DNA of 64,000 nucleotides from NCBI GenBank assembly GCA_028829895.1, contig CM054179.1, forward strand, positions 38,735,117 through 38,799,116, read 5' to 3'. How positions within the stretch are numbered: position 1 is the first letter of the stretch; every line of letters starts with the position of its first letter. Shown here one piece after another: positions 36,001 through 49,600 of this stretch. The DNA comes from Sinotaia quadrata. Taxonomy: Eukaryota; Mollusca; Gastropoda; Architaenioglossa; Viviparidae. The notes beneath the pieces were generated by a model. It was not told the origin of the DNA. It did not search any database and saw only the letters and a list, made by a program, of their open reading frames with translations. The position numbers and the translations under genes were made by a program.

Positions 36001-39000
36001 GGTGATCAATGGAAATAGTGTCTATTAAATTGCTTAACATCACTTTAAACAATTATCTTTTTATATTAGTCATACTTTATTTTGCAAAAATAAACACTGG
36101 TTTATGCTTAACTAAGATATATAGACTGAACATATTATTTTGAAGGGAAATCTCATATTATGTTAGGCCAGACCTGCCTACCTTCTGTTTTTAGCAGAAG
36201 AATCTCCAGGTCTTACCTCTAATCTCCTGCTATTTCACCTACAGAACCGATTTTCCTCTTTCAATTTCATTTTCAATAATTTTCTGATCAGTTATGATAG
36301 GACGAAAAACCTGCTTGTCTCATATACAATCACCCGCTATGTGTTGGCCAGACACCCACATCAGTCAATGGTAGTTGTTATGTAAAATACTAATGGGCTC
36401 CAGCTGCCCAGTAACAAATTGCCAGCCAAAGATACTAAAATAATCATTGGTAGTTTGCTTCTCCGGTTGACCAATTGTATGATATAGGCCTATGAGTTAC
36501 TAATTGGTCTGTGAGTGAGAGGAGGGGGGTAGGTTGCTGTTCATAGAGTCAATATCCATAAATGATAAAACTTTATTTTTCACAACAACAATGTATTTTA
36601 GTGCACAAAAGGACAATACAGATCTTGGCATTGGAGAGGAAGCACAGGAATTTATTTCAAAGCCAGAAGAAAATCACTTGACAAGAAACCATACTTCATT
36701 GGCAATGAGAGGCATTCTGACTATACCCCACAGTTCTGCACACTGTGAGAGGATCTTTTCAAGTGTAAGAAAAAACAAGACTGACCAGCATGCTTCTCTG
36801 AATCACAAAACATTTGAAAGTCTTCTTTTACTGAAAGGTAAAGACCCTGTTCCAGTTGTTGAGAATATGGAAAAGAGGGCATTGCAGAACTTAAAGTCTG
36901 CATATGCCAACAGCTTAAAGAACTAAAGAACTACCATAACAACATTATGTGAATAATGTATAGTTTTGTTTTCATGTAAAGTATGTCACTTTATTTGTAA
37001 TTATATTGTTATACTTGGTTGGATGTACATCAAATCTTCTTGTGGGTATAAGGACAATAAACTTTCCTGTATTCCTGTAAAAGTGAAGATCATGATGCAG
37101 TACTTAAATGGCACATTATTCTGAAATGTGAAGATCCTTCTACAAATGAAGTCTAAAGAAATACTTTGGCCAATTTATTTCTAAATAAAACTGCCTGACA
37201 CTTGATGTGCATGACAAAAATTAGTCTAAAATAAATAAAATAAATAAAACATTGGAATGTAGACAAAAAAGTAAACAAATCATAGACAAATGTTGTGCTT
37301 TACATTATAGGTAAATTCATTTATAAAAATTAACATTATTTGTTATTATATTGCATCTGTTTTATGTTATTGGTATTTCTATTAAAATGCCAATTCTGCA
37401 TAAAATCTTCTGCTTTTCATAAAAATTTTCTGCTTTTGGATCATTGATCTTATGGTCTGCTGAGGGGGATAGGCATGTCTGGTTAAGCTAATGAGTAAGC
37501 ACCTTTTCTGGCAGTCTCTCTGTCATTGTATTTGGTTTCTTATTGTGCTCGTTCATTTCCCTGAAATTTACTTTGCTATGGCTTTGAATTATGGAACTGA
37601 TAGTCTGATAATAGTGAAGATAAAATGTGGAAGCCCAAACAAGTGAAGATGATGTTTAAAGACCAAGTGAAATGGAATCTAGGTCAAAGATAGTTTATGA
37701 AACGCAATCTCAAGTATTGGGTAAAAAGCAAGAAGTACACCATTACTAGGCTTGAATAAATAAAAAAAACCTGTGCACTTTATTTTGTACAATGTAATGT
37801 GTAAAAAAGAGAAGTATTCTTGGATATTTTTTCCACACGATTTATTATAATGCAGACATGAATTATGGGATAAAAATCAAACTTTTTAATTTTATTCTTA
37901 CTGTTCTCTGTGTCACATGAAGTCTCAAGAATAATGATGGTTGTGATAAATAAATGGTGGAAAACTCTCTTTTTGCATTTTACTGATATTGATAGAGTTA
38001 TTCACACATTTTATTTCAAGAATTTAGAAAGAAAAATTCAGATTTAATTGATTAAAAAGACCTATCACATTTGAGTTAATCAGACAAATGGAGGATTCAC
38101 CTGGGTGTTGGGGTGAAGGAAGGGACAAAAATTATCACAAAATCATTCTCTGGCCTGCAATTTCTAAAAAGAGAAACAACTGTAAATTTTGTTATTTAAA
38201 TATAGAAAAGAGTTTTAGGTACTCATCATGTGTAAATCTAGATACAATTTGTTAGAATTATTAGAATTATATTCAAATCATAATTTAAAATATAAATAAA
38301 ATGAATATATAAATTAATTGGAAATGTATAGCAGCTATAATTATATAATGGTATATTAAATGAATATCTGTTTATAAAAAATATCAGCTGTAAGCGATTT
38401 CAAAGTGAATACTGCATGAATCACTAAAAAGATAAGAGTTACTGAAGTGTGACTAATCTTTAAACTATATAAAATCATATTAAGCATAAATAACATAGGT
38501 ATCAGTGCAATGAAAGACTTACAACAACTATTATACTGTAGCAAAGATTACATAACACTACTAATTATCAATTATGATTTACTTACAAGTCCTATCAGCT
38601 CTGTCTCTATTATCACAATTGCTACAATATAAAGAAATTCTTCATTTTATTTTCCATTCACATCTTTCTGATAGTGAAACTAGTTGTCTTAAGTGTGTTA
38701 AATCTACTTACTACTCATTATTTCCAGTTGTTATTTTATTTTTTTAAAACAAGCAAAATTATGCTACCCTGGACTTCCAACTTCAATAAATTCAATTTTG
38801 TAAAAGTTAAAATTAATTAAAAAATAATAAACCAGAAAAGTGAGTCAACTCACCTAGATCTTTGAACTTGATTTTGCGTTGCAAATTCTCTTCTTCTAAT
38901 CTAACTGTATTCAATTCCTCTTCAATATCTCTAAGAAACTATAAAATCAAAAAGAGAACAAAGTTTTACATTTAGTATTTTTGGTAATCGAAACTCTTTC

Positions 39001-40635
39001 TCTTACACGCAAAGATCTATTAAAACAACAAAAGTTCTTATAATGTAACCTTACACTAATCATCATACACATAACACTAGTAAAATTTTTAATTAAAAAA
39101 TATGAATGATTCCTACACAAATAAAAGATGTTTTACTCAAATAATAAGAATACCTAATCATGTGCACAAATTATTTTGTTTATATTTCTATATTGGATTG
39201 GGAAGCATAATTGGTCAATGATTTACTGCTACTATGCAGCTGCACTTTATCACCCCCTTCCCCCTGATGCTCTTTTTCCAGCAGGAATCAGCAGCAGCCT
39301 AAGAACACTTCCAAGAAAGAATCACTCAATTCTAGCAAACCACTAAAATATGACGGGGAGGCATTATATTTCATCGGTTTTAAAATACTACCCAATGCCT
39401 GAAACCAAGGAATACTTGTGTATATGTGCATTTGTGTGTATACTTGTTGGTATGTGTATTGAGATGGTGGATATAGCTGCTAAGCCTGCAAGAAAAACAA
39501 GTCTCTGAAAACTGAAAAGCCGGTGACAGAGTAAATAATTATTTTAATGCTATTCTTTACCATTGCATCTCATATTAATAAGTTTCAGGCACGTATATTT
39601 ACATTATCAGGTCTTATATCACAATAATGCCATTTATTTTCTCAGACTTTGTATATACATCTGTACATCACATGATGTTCCTAATCGAAAAGGCAAGAAA
39701 ATTACAACTAGTGAGCATTTTGTGATTAATTTGAAAAACCAATGCATTTTTGGATATAACTGCATTCCCATAAATTTCACTCTGAACTCACTGCCCGAGC
39801 ACTGAACCTGCCAATTTAATCCTATATTTAGTGCTGTCAAATTATTGTTAGTGTCTATATCATTTGGTGTTAATGTATTTAATAATTACTAATTAATAAC
39901 TGCCTTTATATACTCTTTAATAAAGCAGATTTATTTATAAGATAAATGTTAAAGCTTGACTAGTCAAAGAATAATAAGAAATGTGAAAACTGAAAGCCAA
40001 ACACATATCATGCCAAAGTGGTATGCATGACAGTTAGAGGGTAGAGCAGTAATATAAATTAAAATGGTGATTTAATAATATCTACATGTACATATACACA
40101 AATTAATTTCTTTTTAAGGGTTCTTCTTCATTCCTGTACAAAAAGGACAAGGGCATTCACTTTTAGGTTGTTGTTTTTCTTATAAAGAGATAAGAGTGTT
40201 TGTTGACCACTGCAGAGTAGCAGAATTTGGATTTGTTTTGCAGTGAATGCAAAATGGAGTGCAGAGAATAGATCTGACTCAAATGTGTCACAAGTGGACC
40301 CACACTTAAAAATGTGTCTGTTTGAATCAGATACTTTAAATTCTTTCCCATCATTACACATAAAATTACTGTTTAATGAAAATGCTTTCACATAATTTGT
40401 AAGGAAAAAAGCAACATAAAATTTAAACAACAAACTTTAATGCAAATATCTCTTTATAGTGCAATTAAAGATGTATGAAAGAAAATTTCAGAACAATGGA
40501 CCAACCTTAGGTTTTACAATAAGTTCTCCCATAACTGTGAACATTCTTGAAACACCAAGAGGGGTGCATGCTAAATTTTTAAAACAAAACAAAGAATTAA
40601 ATGAGACCCAACTTTTGAAATGTTTTATAAGCACC

Positions 40636-40680
<45 letters not shown>

Positions 40681-43600
40681 TAATCTCAGCCTATTCTCAG
40701 GTGAATACCATGTTTTCTTATTGATGCTTTTCGCATACAATTCTTGCTACTCTTCACTGAAAAGTCAAATGTTACTTGTTGTTTAAAAATGTGCACAAAG
40801 AAATCAGTGAGACAGATGCAAGCCTTTTCCTAAGATTCAATAAGTGTACCGAGACCAGGCAAAACATAACCAGAAAAACATATTTTAGATAACTGCATTT
40901 TCAAAAGGACAAGGGGAGAAAGGTTTAAGTGGGGAGAAGAATACAAGAATACAATCCTTTTAAACTGCTAAACAGTTAGTTAAAATTTTAAGTTAAATCC
41001 ATTCATTAAGTGCAAAATTCCTGTAAGTTAACTTGATCAGATGCTATACAGCCTAAAAAAATAAACAGTAACTCCCAAAAAGTCTGAACAATCTGTGCTA
41101 AAAACAAATAAAATAAATCATTTTTTTAAACCTTCAACTGCAATAAAAATATGGGGAATTTTCCCTGGCCTGAAAAAAAACAAAATAATGTCTGTATAAG
41201 ACAATGATGTTAAAATAAGCCACAAAGGTTTATAGCACAGTGCTAACCAACTAAAGAAAATGAGATCAAAGAGCATAAATTAACATTGAAACTGATATAA
41301 TTTTAAATATTCAAATAAAATCATCTCTCAATATAAGTGGAAGATGCATTCCTGAGAATTACTGCAGAAATCACAACTGTGTACAAGAGATTATTTAAGC
41401 ATTTAATAACTGAGGCCATTTCCCACTTATATAATATTGTGTAGTCAGAATTTTTTTTGTTTATAGTAAACATTAAGGGAATGTCATTGTACAAATTTAA
41501 GAAATCAATTTATTAAAGAAAAATATACTAAAATTAAATTGCCTCAGTTGAGGTTATTTTAAAAAAAAGGTTTTGATCAAAAGCTGAAATTTGTCACTTA
41601 AGTAACACTGAGATTCAATATGAGCTTTTTTTTAAAAAACTAATTCAGTATTAGCACAAATTGTCCTCACAAGAGAATCACTTAATCCCATGATCCACTA
41701 AATGTCAATGCTACATTTGCCTTTATCAAACCAATTCACAACTTCAAACCTCTTAAGAATGTGATTTTCTCACTTTATAAATATTGGCATTATTAAGATC
41801 AATTTCTTCAAGGTTTTCTGACAGATTCACTTCTTGTATTTTTTAAAAAAGGATAAAGTAAAAAAAAAAATGCACACTTCTAGTATGGTGATACAAGCTC
41901 TGTTTTGACACTGAACAACACAAAGACAATGCACAAAAAAGCTATGCCAGAATATATACATAGAAACAACCTTCATCACTCCAAGGATGTGGATGAAAAT
42001 GATGTATAATTATGCAATAAATATAGATAACAAAAGCACATAAAATGAGTCACTTTACATTCATAAAATTTCCATATTTGAGGAAAAGGAATAGTAAATA
42101 TGAAATATAATTTTAACTGTTTAAAAATAAGCAAAATAATTATATAAAAATAATACTTATTGTTAAATTATGAAAAATAATCTTGCATAATTTTATGTAT
42201 CTATGTCTTTCCCATGGACATGTATTAGATGCAAGTAATTATGTATTTTTAGGTGCATGGATATTCTAAATGTACATAAATGTGCAACATGTCCTTCTGC
42301 TTTGCTGATTCTATAATTTATTTGACTCAGGCCTCAAATCTTGTATTATTGGCTGACTGTAATAGACAAATACTGTTAATGCTAAAATGTAATATAATGT
42401 CAAAATGTGACAAACTTTTGAAAAGAGGTGAAATTTTCATAAATATAATTTAATACAACATGGACAAAATAATTTTTTAAAACTTTTAAAAATGTTTTGA
42501 AATGAATAAACTATTAAAACAAATGTCAAAAGCAATACTTACATAATAAAAGTAAGACTCCAATGAAAGAAATAAATGAATACAAATATGGAAGGTATAT
42601 ATGCCATACATCTGAAATTAAAATAAAATATCTGACAGATTAGACAGTCAGATAAATACAAGATAGCTAGAAAGATAGGTAGAAAGACAGGTAGAGGCTA
42701 AACAGACAGAAAGACAAGTGGGCAGATAGATAACTATATATTAAATTATATAATAAATTTATGTGCAAAATATATAGTTTAAATTGTTAGTAATTGATTA
42801 ATATCATCTAACTTACAATGAGAATACCAGCAAGACTTACATGATGTTAATCATTCTTATCAATTCTTACTGATTTACAGATATTTTATTTTTTAAACTG
42901 TTAAATGGAAGAATCCAAACTAAAACATTATCAACTATATAACCATGAAAACAGCTTTAATCTTTAAATAATAGTGCAATTTCAATAAAACAATACTTAT
43001 ATGACTAGCACGAGTTGTAGAGCAAAGTACACACTGAAAAAAGCATCTCTTTGTGGATCTCTCATTTATTCTATCTCTGTAAATTAACATAAACTCTTTA
43101 CAATTTTAAAATTTCAACACAATAGGTTATTTGCTTATTTTTAATATGTTTTACAATTCTTGCTTTAGGAGATGATCATTTCAGTATGTTTTAGTTTTTT
43201 TTTCTACTGAAGATTGTCAGATGCTGATTGTTAGTGTTTTATAATTCTTTCTATTGGACATTGCCAGTTTAATTTTAATATGCTTTAAATTCTTTCTAAT
43301 GTCAACTGCCTATCTAAATTGCAGTAGTCCATTTTGGAAACTAAATTAAAAAATATTTAAAAATTATTACTAAGAGCTCTTGAGACTAACAGTAATTTAA
43401 TTTAATATTTGTGCTTTGTTGTAGACTGTGATGGTGCACTTAATCCACTCTCAAATCTCAAATCATACAGTGCTAATCACAAGCAGCTTCAATGAAACTA
43501 TCATACAGTGCTTTGTGCAATCTTGTCATACGTTTACTTTGCAATCAATATTTTCTAACATTGTTTTACTGAGATTAAATAATTGTTTAATTAATATAAA

Positions 43601-46600
43601 GCAACTAATAAGTTTAAAGGTGTTATGGTTATCCATTACCTATAAGAAAAACTGCATTAAAATAAATTACTTGCCAAAAATCCAAATGTAACAAAAAAAT
43701 GTCCTCTATTCAAAATTAGCATATACATTCAAAGATTAAACTTTAGAACCATATTTTCAAATGGATATGGTGATCAAAATTTTTTTTTTACCTTAGATAA
43801 TCACATCTTTCTCCTCCTAGTTATATGAAAGCTTATTCAAATAAAAATTATTTCAGACACTGAAGATATAATAGGTAATAAGTTTGAAAATTTATTTTTA
43901 CATTAATCCAAAGAGATAACTAGGTATATAGGACATACAGATTATATTATTCATTCCCATTTTTGCAGATTTTTTTACAGAGTATAAACAGCAAGATGCT
44001 AGGACAAATTTAAGTATTGTGGGGATGCAAATAGTTGCTGGATGATAGGCATATCTGCAAATTAGACATTTTCAACTTTAATATTTTTCTCTTTGAAAGA
44101 AGAAACAGATGAAATACTGAAGTAGTCTGAATCTCCTGAGGATGTACTGAAGATCTTAGTATGATCATGGATAACAATGGCAACAGGGCATAAAAACAGG
44201 TTATATCATTATTAATAAATATGAAAATGGTAATAGCAGAAATAGAAAATACAATAGGTTTTCTTTGTTTTATTTGGTATGGAGTTTTATAAACTGAAAT
44301 CAAGTTTATGGTAGATAAATGGTTTGCTTTTATTTACACTTCAGTACTTTACGAATAACTATTTTCAACAATTTCAACTGATATACTTTGACATCAAAAT
44401 ATATTTGTATCACTGTTTGTGTGCATGTGTACAAAAAGAAAGAAATTTACAGCTAAGTAAAGTATTTAAGTTGGATGATCACTATAAACAACTGTTAATG
44501 AACATGCTTACCAAACAACTGTTGCTTGCTGTGATGATCTTCATTCAGTAATGCAGATGCCACCCATGCAATACCCAGAACCACCACTGCTAAAAGTGTT
44601 AGCACCATAGTTGTCTCATATACTCTTGACATGAGACCCTGGGTGAAGAACATCAACAATTGCATGTTATAATCATTCTAAAGCAGTATTATGCATGCAG
44701 TGGAGTGAGTGAAATAACATTTCATTTCCATCAGCCCACTGATTTATTTAAAGCTATGGTATTTTTATAAAAACTAATAATAAAGTTGGTGTAATGGACA
44801 GTCTTTCTAAAGTCTTTTATGGGCTTGTATATGTACATTTACATATACAAGACATAGTAAAACATGATGCAATAAAAATTATATGCGGGAACTCTTGTAT
44901 TAAAACAATATTAATAATTCTAGTCATACTGAAATCCATACAGAAATAATATAAATGCAGATAGCTTGGAATGACCAATATTTTAAATTTCATTTTCGCT
45001 TATTTAATAAAATAAAACATTCATCACTAGGCAAGGATTTTCATCACTAATTCCAAATTGTGTACATTTTTTAAAAGATGAATAATGAAAAAATTTCTTT
45101 TAAAAATTAAACAAGTGAATAACAATAAAATTAATATAAAAGCTTAGTTGTTTTTGAATTTTTTTCATTAAGACCAGAAAATTAAATGAAAAATTGTTGC
45201 TGTATTTCAGTCTGCCTGGCAGATACCAGGGGTTCATATGTGTAAAATAAATATTAACTATTTATAAATATTCTTTCTTTGACTAATACTTTAATTTCTC
45301 TATAAGTGTTCACATTGATCCCAACAAACAGTTATGATTATGACAACATTGTAGGCTGCCAATTAGATATGTTGCCTCCATGCAATTAACACCACAAAAC
45401 AATTAATACAACAATAGGCAAATGGCAGAATTACATTATACTCAATCATGTTAAATTAGATACACTACACTTAACAATAAATGCAAAAAAGGAAATATTA
45501 TAACAATATTTATTACTATAATAGTAAGCAGGCTTGAGAAAGAAATATTGTGAAATAATCTGAAAATTATTTAGATAATAACTGTATATCAGAGGTGTGT
45601 CCTTCTAGCAGATTCTAGGAGATGTACTCTAATTGCTTTTGTGTTTTAAAAAGAGTTAAACCCAAGTTATTCAGTTATATCACATGTAGAAAATACCATG
45701 AAATCCAATTATACAACAGAGCGTTAATTTTTAGAAGAAAAATTAATTAATTTGTATTAACCAACCATCTACTTTAATGTTGATAAAAATATTCATCTCA
45801 TAAGAAGTTAAATTCAATATATTTTTTTATAAAATCAAATATAAATACTATTACAGTATAAAGTATGAGATAATAATACTGATAAACTAGTTTTAAAAAA
45901 TGTGAAAAACAAAGTGAAAAATATATTTTCTGAAGAGAGTATGAATTTCTTAGATATACAATTTCTTTGAAAAGATGTGAAACCACGAGAACTAGTTGAT
46001 ACATGCTTACATGAAGGAAGAATTTCTAAAGCATAATCTCAATGATGTTCAATAGACTTCACAATAATAGTAACAGACTAAAAATAGGTTACATACATTA
46101 ATAATATGGTTTATTATACATGTAATTTTGTTTATAAATTTACATATTACAACAGTACTTCAACTGATTTCTAGGATCCAACCTATCCTTCCTTCAAGCA
46201 AAAACATCTGTTTTGGTGTAGATTTTATTTTTACAATCTTATTAAATTTATTTTAATTAATCTTAACTTATCAACAAAGTACTAAGAAAAAATAATCAAA
46301 AAGTACTGAAGAATTATTCACTGTGTTTATCTTATGCAAGAAATTGGAAAGAAATATTTGTGCTTAATATCCACTTCCAGTTTGTTGATTTTGTGGACAG
46401 ATTCTTTTTTCTTTCCCTCTCATTGTCTTCATTGCCACATGAAAGTCACAGGAAGTCTTTTTATCTTCTATTCAATGTTCTCAGATATCAGTTGCTCCCA
46501 TGTGTCTATTGTCCCATTGCTTGATTATGGAGAGGATGATGGAGTGGTGAAGCAGTGATTGCTTTGGCAGAGTTTGGAGGCATACAATTGTATGTTAGCT

Positions 46601-49600
46601 TCTGTGTCTTTCTTCTTGTTGTTGGTTTTTTCTTTTGTGTTTATGTGGATTATTTTAAAAAGGTACATAAAGTCCTGGACCTAAAGGAGGTGGAAGGTAT
46701 TTATTTATGTCAGGAATGTGATGAGTGTATTGTGGATGATTTTTTTCTGTAGGCTTTGGAGAGAACAGTAGTGTGTGCTTACGTGCATGCATGTGTGGTG
46801 AAGGGCAACTGAAGGAGTGTGATTTATGTCTCTAAAGAGGGAATTGCATCAGAAAATGGTTATGGTATTGTCTAATCTGCAGTGGCAGCAAGGTTTTGTT
46901 TGTCTGTTTTACTGACCAAATTGTTCTTTTTAAAAAATGTGGTTCAGATTCATATCTAAGAATAATTATAAGTTTAAAAAATGTAAATGTTGATTAGATT
47001 TTATTTTTTTATCAGTTATGTTATTTTTTGTTATAAAATATATTTTTATAAATCATTTGCACAGTCTTTTTAAATCTGCAGGGATAGGTAGTCTATTAAA
47101 AATGCAAACAGACAACTTTAATTTTCTTAATTACTATTTTCTCCCATTGAATTTTTAATTAGTTTATTGCACTGAAGTTACAATTATATTTTACTTGTAA
47201 AAAAAAAAGTATTTCATCAATGTTACTCTTGTATAAATTTTAAAATCAGCTGGAACTATTTTCTTTTTAAAGAAATTAATACCTACTTATTTGATTACTT
47301 TAATATTGTTGATTAATACAGAAAGTATGCATAACTTATAGAACCTATAATGAGCTGACCAAGAAAATCAGAATGACTAAATGAATAAAGTCAAATGACT
47401 AAAGTGACAGGATCTGAAAATAATATATATTCTTCTTAAATGAAAAGTATACTATTTATTACAAATAAAAATAAAAAATACAATGACATCAGGCCATGAA
47501 TATCAACTCAATCTGCATCAAATAAATAATGCTGAAATTAGTACTGAAACAGCACTCATGGCTTGAATGGACCAGTGATCTCAAAAATAAATTATTTGCA
47601 GTATGTTTTATAATAATTACATTGCATTATATAATAACAGATAAATATAAACCAAATACATTTTGAATATGACATAATCAATGTTGAGAGGGTGACAATA
47701 CATGTATTATATATATAATCTGAATACAAGCATGCTTCTACAAGTCATCACAATCATGCATGAATGTATACAGGTACACATTTGATTAGCTACTGAGTCA
47801 TAAAACAAATTTAAATGATTCAGTTTCTGGTAAACAGACTATAAAGCAGAATATTTTTCCTGATGGACCAAATCATAGTTAATTTGTAGTTTGGAAGACT
47901 TTATTATGGAATCTGCAGTAACTGTTGTCCTGGGATGGCTAAAGATCTAGATAGCTCTGTTTCAAAAAATGAAATTTGGACTTCCTCAAATTCATGAAAC
48001 AAACCAGATTTTTTGTGGTCTGTCATTTGTCTACTTAAATTATCAGAATTTATGTAAAATAAATAAGAACTTTCACCCACATATTCAATAAATCTGACAT
48101 TTTGTGTACTTCAAAACAAGCCAGTATCATTTGGTACAACATTATATGTTGTAAAATTTTATATTTGGGATAGCCAAATATTACACGTATATATTTTATT
48201 TCTAAAAGAGTTTATTACTTGATAAACAAGCTAAATGTTGAAAAATCTGTTTAAAATTAATAGAATAATAAGGTGGACAACTGTTGGCAAGTCAAATTCA
48301 ATAAATTCGGAAATCTGTCAACTGCCCAAAGATTCTCACATCTGATTAAGAATACAAGAATTAGCATTTCAAATAGTCCAAACAAATTATCTCAATATTC
48401 CACTCACTTTCTTTATTAATACAAAAACTAATATATGCACCTCAAATTCTCTAGCAAGTCAGTATTCAGCATCTAACATTCCATAGTATGTCTACTCGGT
48501 AACTGTAATTTCCTAGCAAATCTATTCAGTTCAATCTTTCCTAAATCTCTCTGTTCGTTATATTTAGTTTCTCTGACCAGATATCAAAAGTATGTCAGTC
48601 TTTCTTATCAGAAATGCACTTCTTTCCTGACCACTTAACTGAAATGTCACATTGAAGTTAGTGATCAATATCACATCAGTAACCATGCCCCACATATAGG
48701 TTCCTTTCCCTGACTCACAATTAAATTGAACTCTGAGTTAATTCAGAAATATTCACACCTACTGCATTCCTTAATCAGCAAGCATACTGTGAAATGCTGC
48801 TAAAATTGGGTTTCCTTTTCCTTCTTTGAGGGGAATAAGAAATCTGGAATATACTATTCAATCAAAGGGCTCAGTTCAATGTACACTGCTTAGCCCCTTC
48901 AACCATAAGTGAAAACTCTCACCAAGAGCAAAACCTGAGACACATCATTATGTAACAGGAATCTGTAAAGCATATTTGTTCATTCTAATTTCATATCCCA
49001 ACACAGTAAATGGACAATTATCTTTTATCAGATTTCAACCAATAAATAACTACACATCATTACTGATCTAGAAAACTTCACCTTTTTTCCAGCCTGTCAC
49101 CTACTCCTGCATCTCTGGCTAAACTGAACAAGCAACACTAATCTCTAGTCAATTATTTCTGCCAGCTGAAATGTACAATAATAAAAGGTCAGTTCATAGT
49201 TTTCACACTTACATTATAATCTATACTGGATAGCTCAACCACTTGATACTTCAGTCTCATGCACATGGCTTTGCTTTCAAACAACCTCACACACAAGGTG
49301 GTGACTCAACCACAATCACACTTTTTAATCAGCAATGAAAATACACAAGAACATTTCCTGAACAAAGATTATCATACAATAACAATAAATATTCATCAAT
49401 TCACATAACCTGATAATAATTTAGCACAGCTGTAAAAATTTATAATACAGAAAATATATTATTCAGTGACATTCATTTTTCAATATGCAAACAACAGGAC
49501 ATAATTCTTGCTGCTGGTTACAAGTTCTTAAGTTTTGGAAAGTGCTTAAATGCAATTTTTTAAATTCTGAATTAAAACGTATAGCTTTTTATGTAGCAAC

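Larger units (their letters stand above)
35930..38853 (-). other. LMBR1 intron 9
   Basis: 2924 bases. It contains the hAT dimerisation-domain fragment at about 36534-36926 (opposite strand to the gene). The remainder is AT-rich with no recognised element. Confidence 0.6.

Noticed and set aside
40459..40677. Plus-strand frame of 72 codons with a poly-Tyr tail
   Set aside because: Antisense shadow of LMBR1 exon 8 plus the (TTA)n repeat.
41132..41169. Candidate LMBR1 exon with fitting phases (minus strand)
   Set aside because: It has TTTTTTCAG and GTTT ends and would keep frame, but its residues do not resemble the family, whereas 40506-40570 encodes the expected CTPLGVSRMFTV block.
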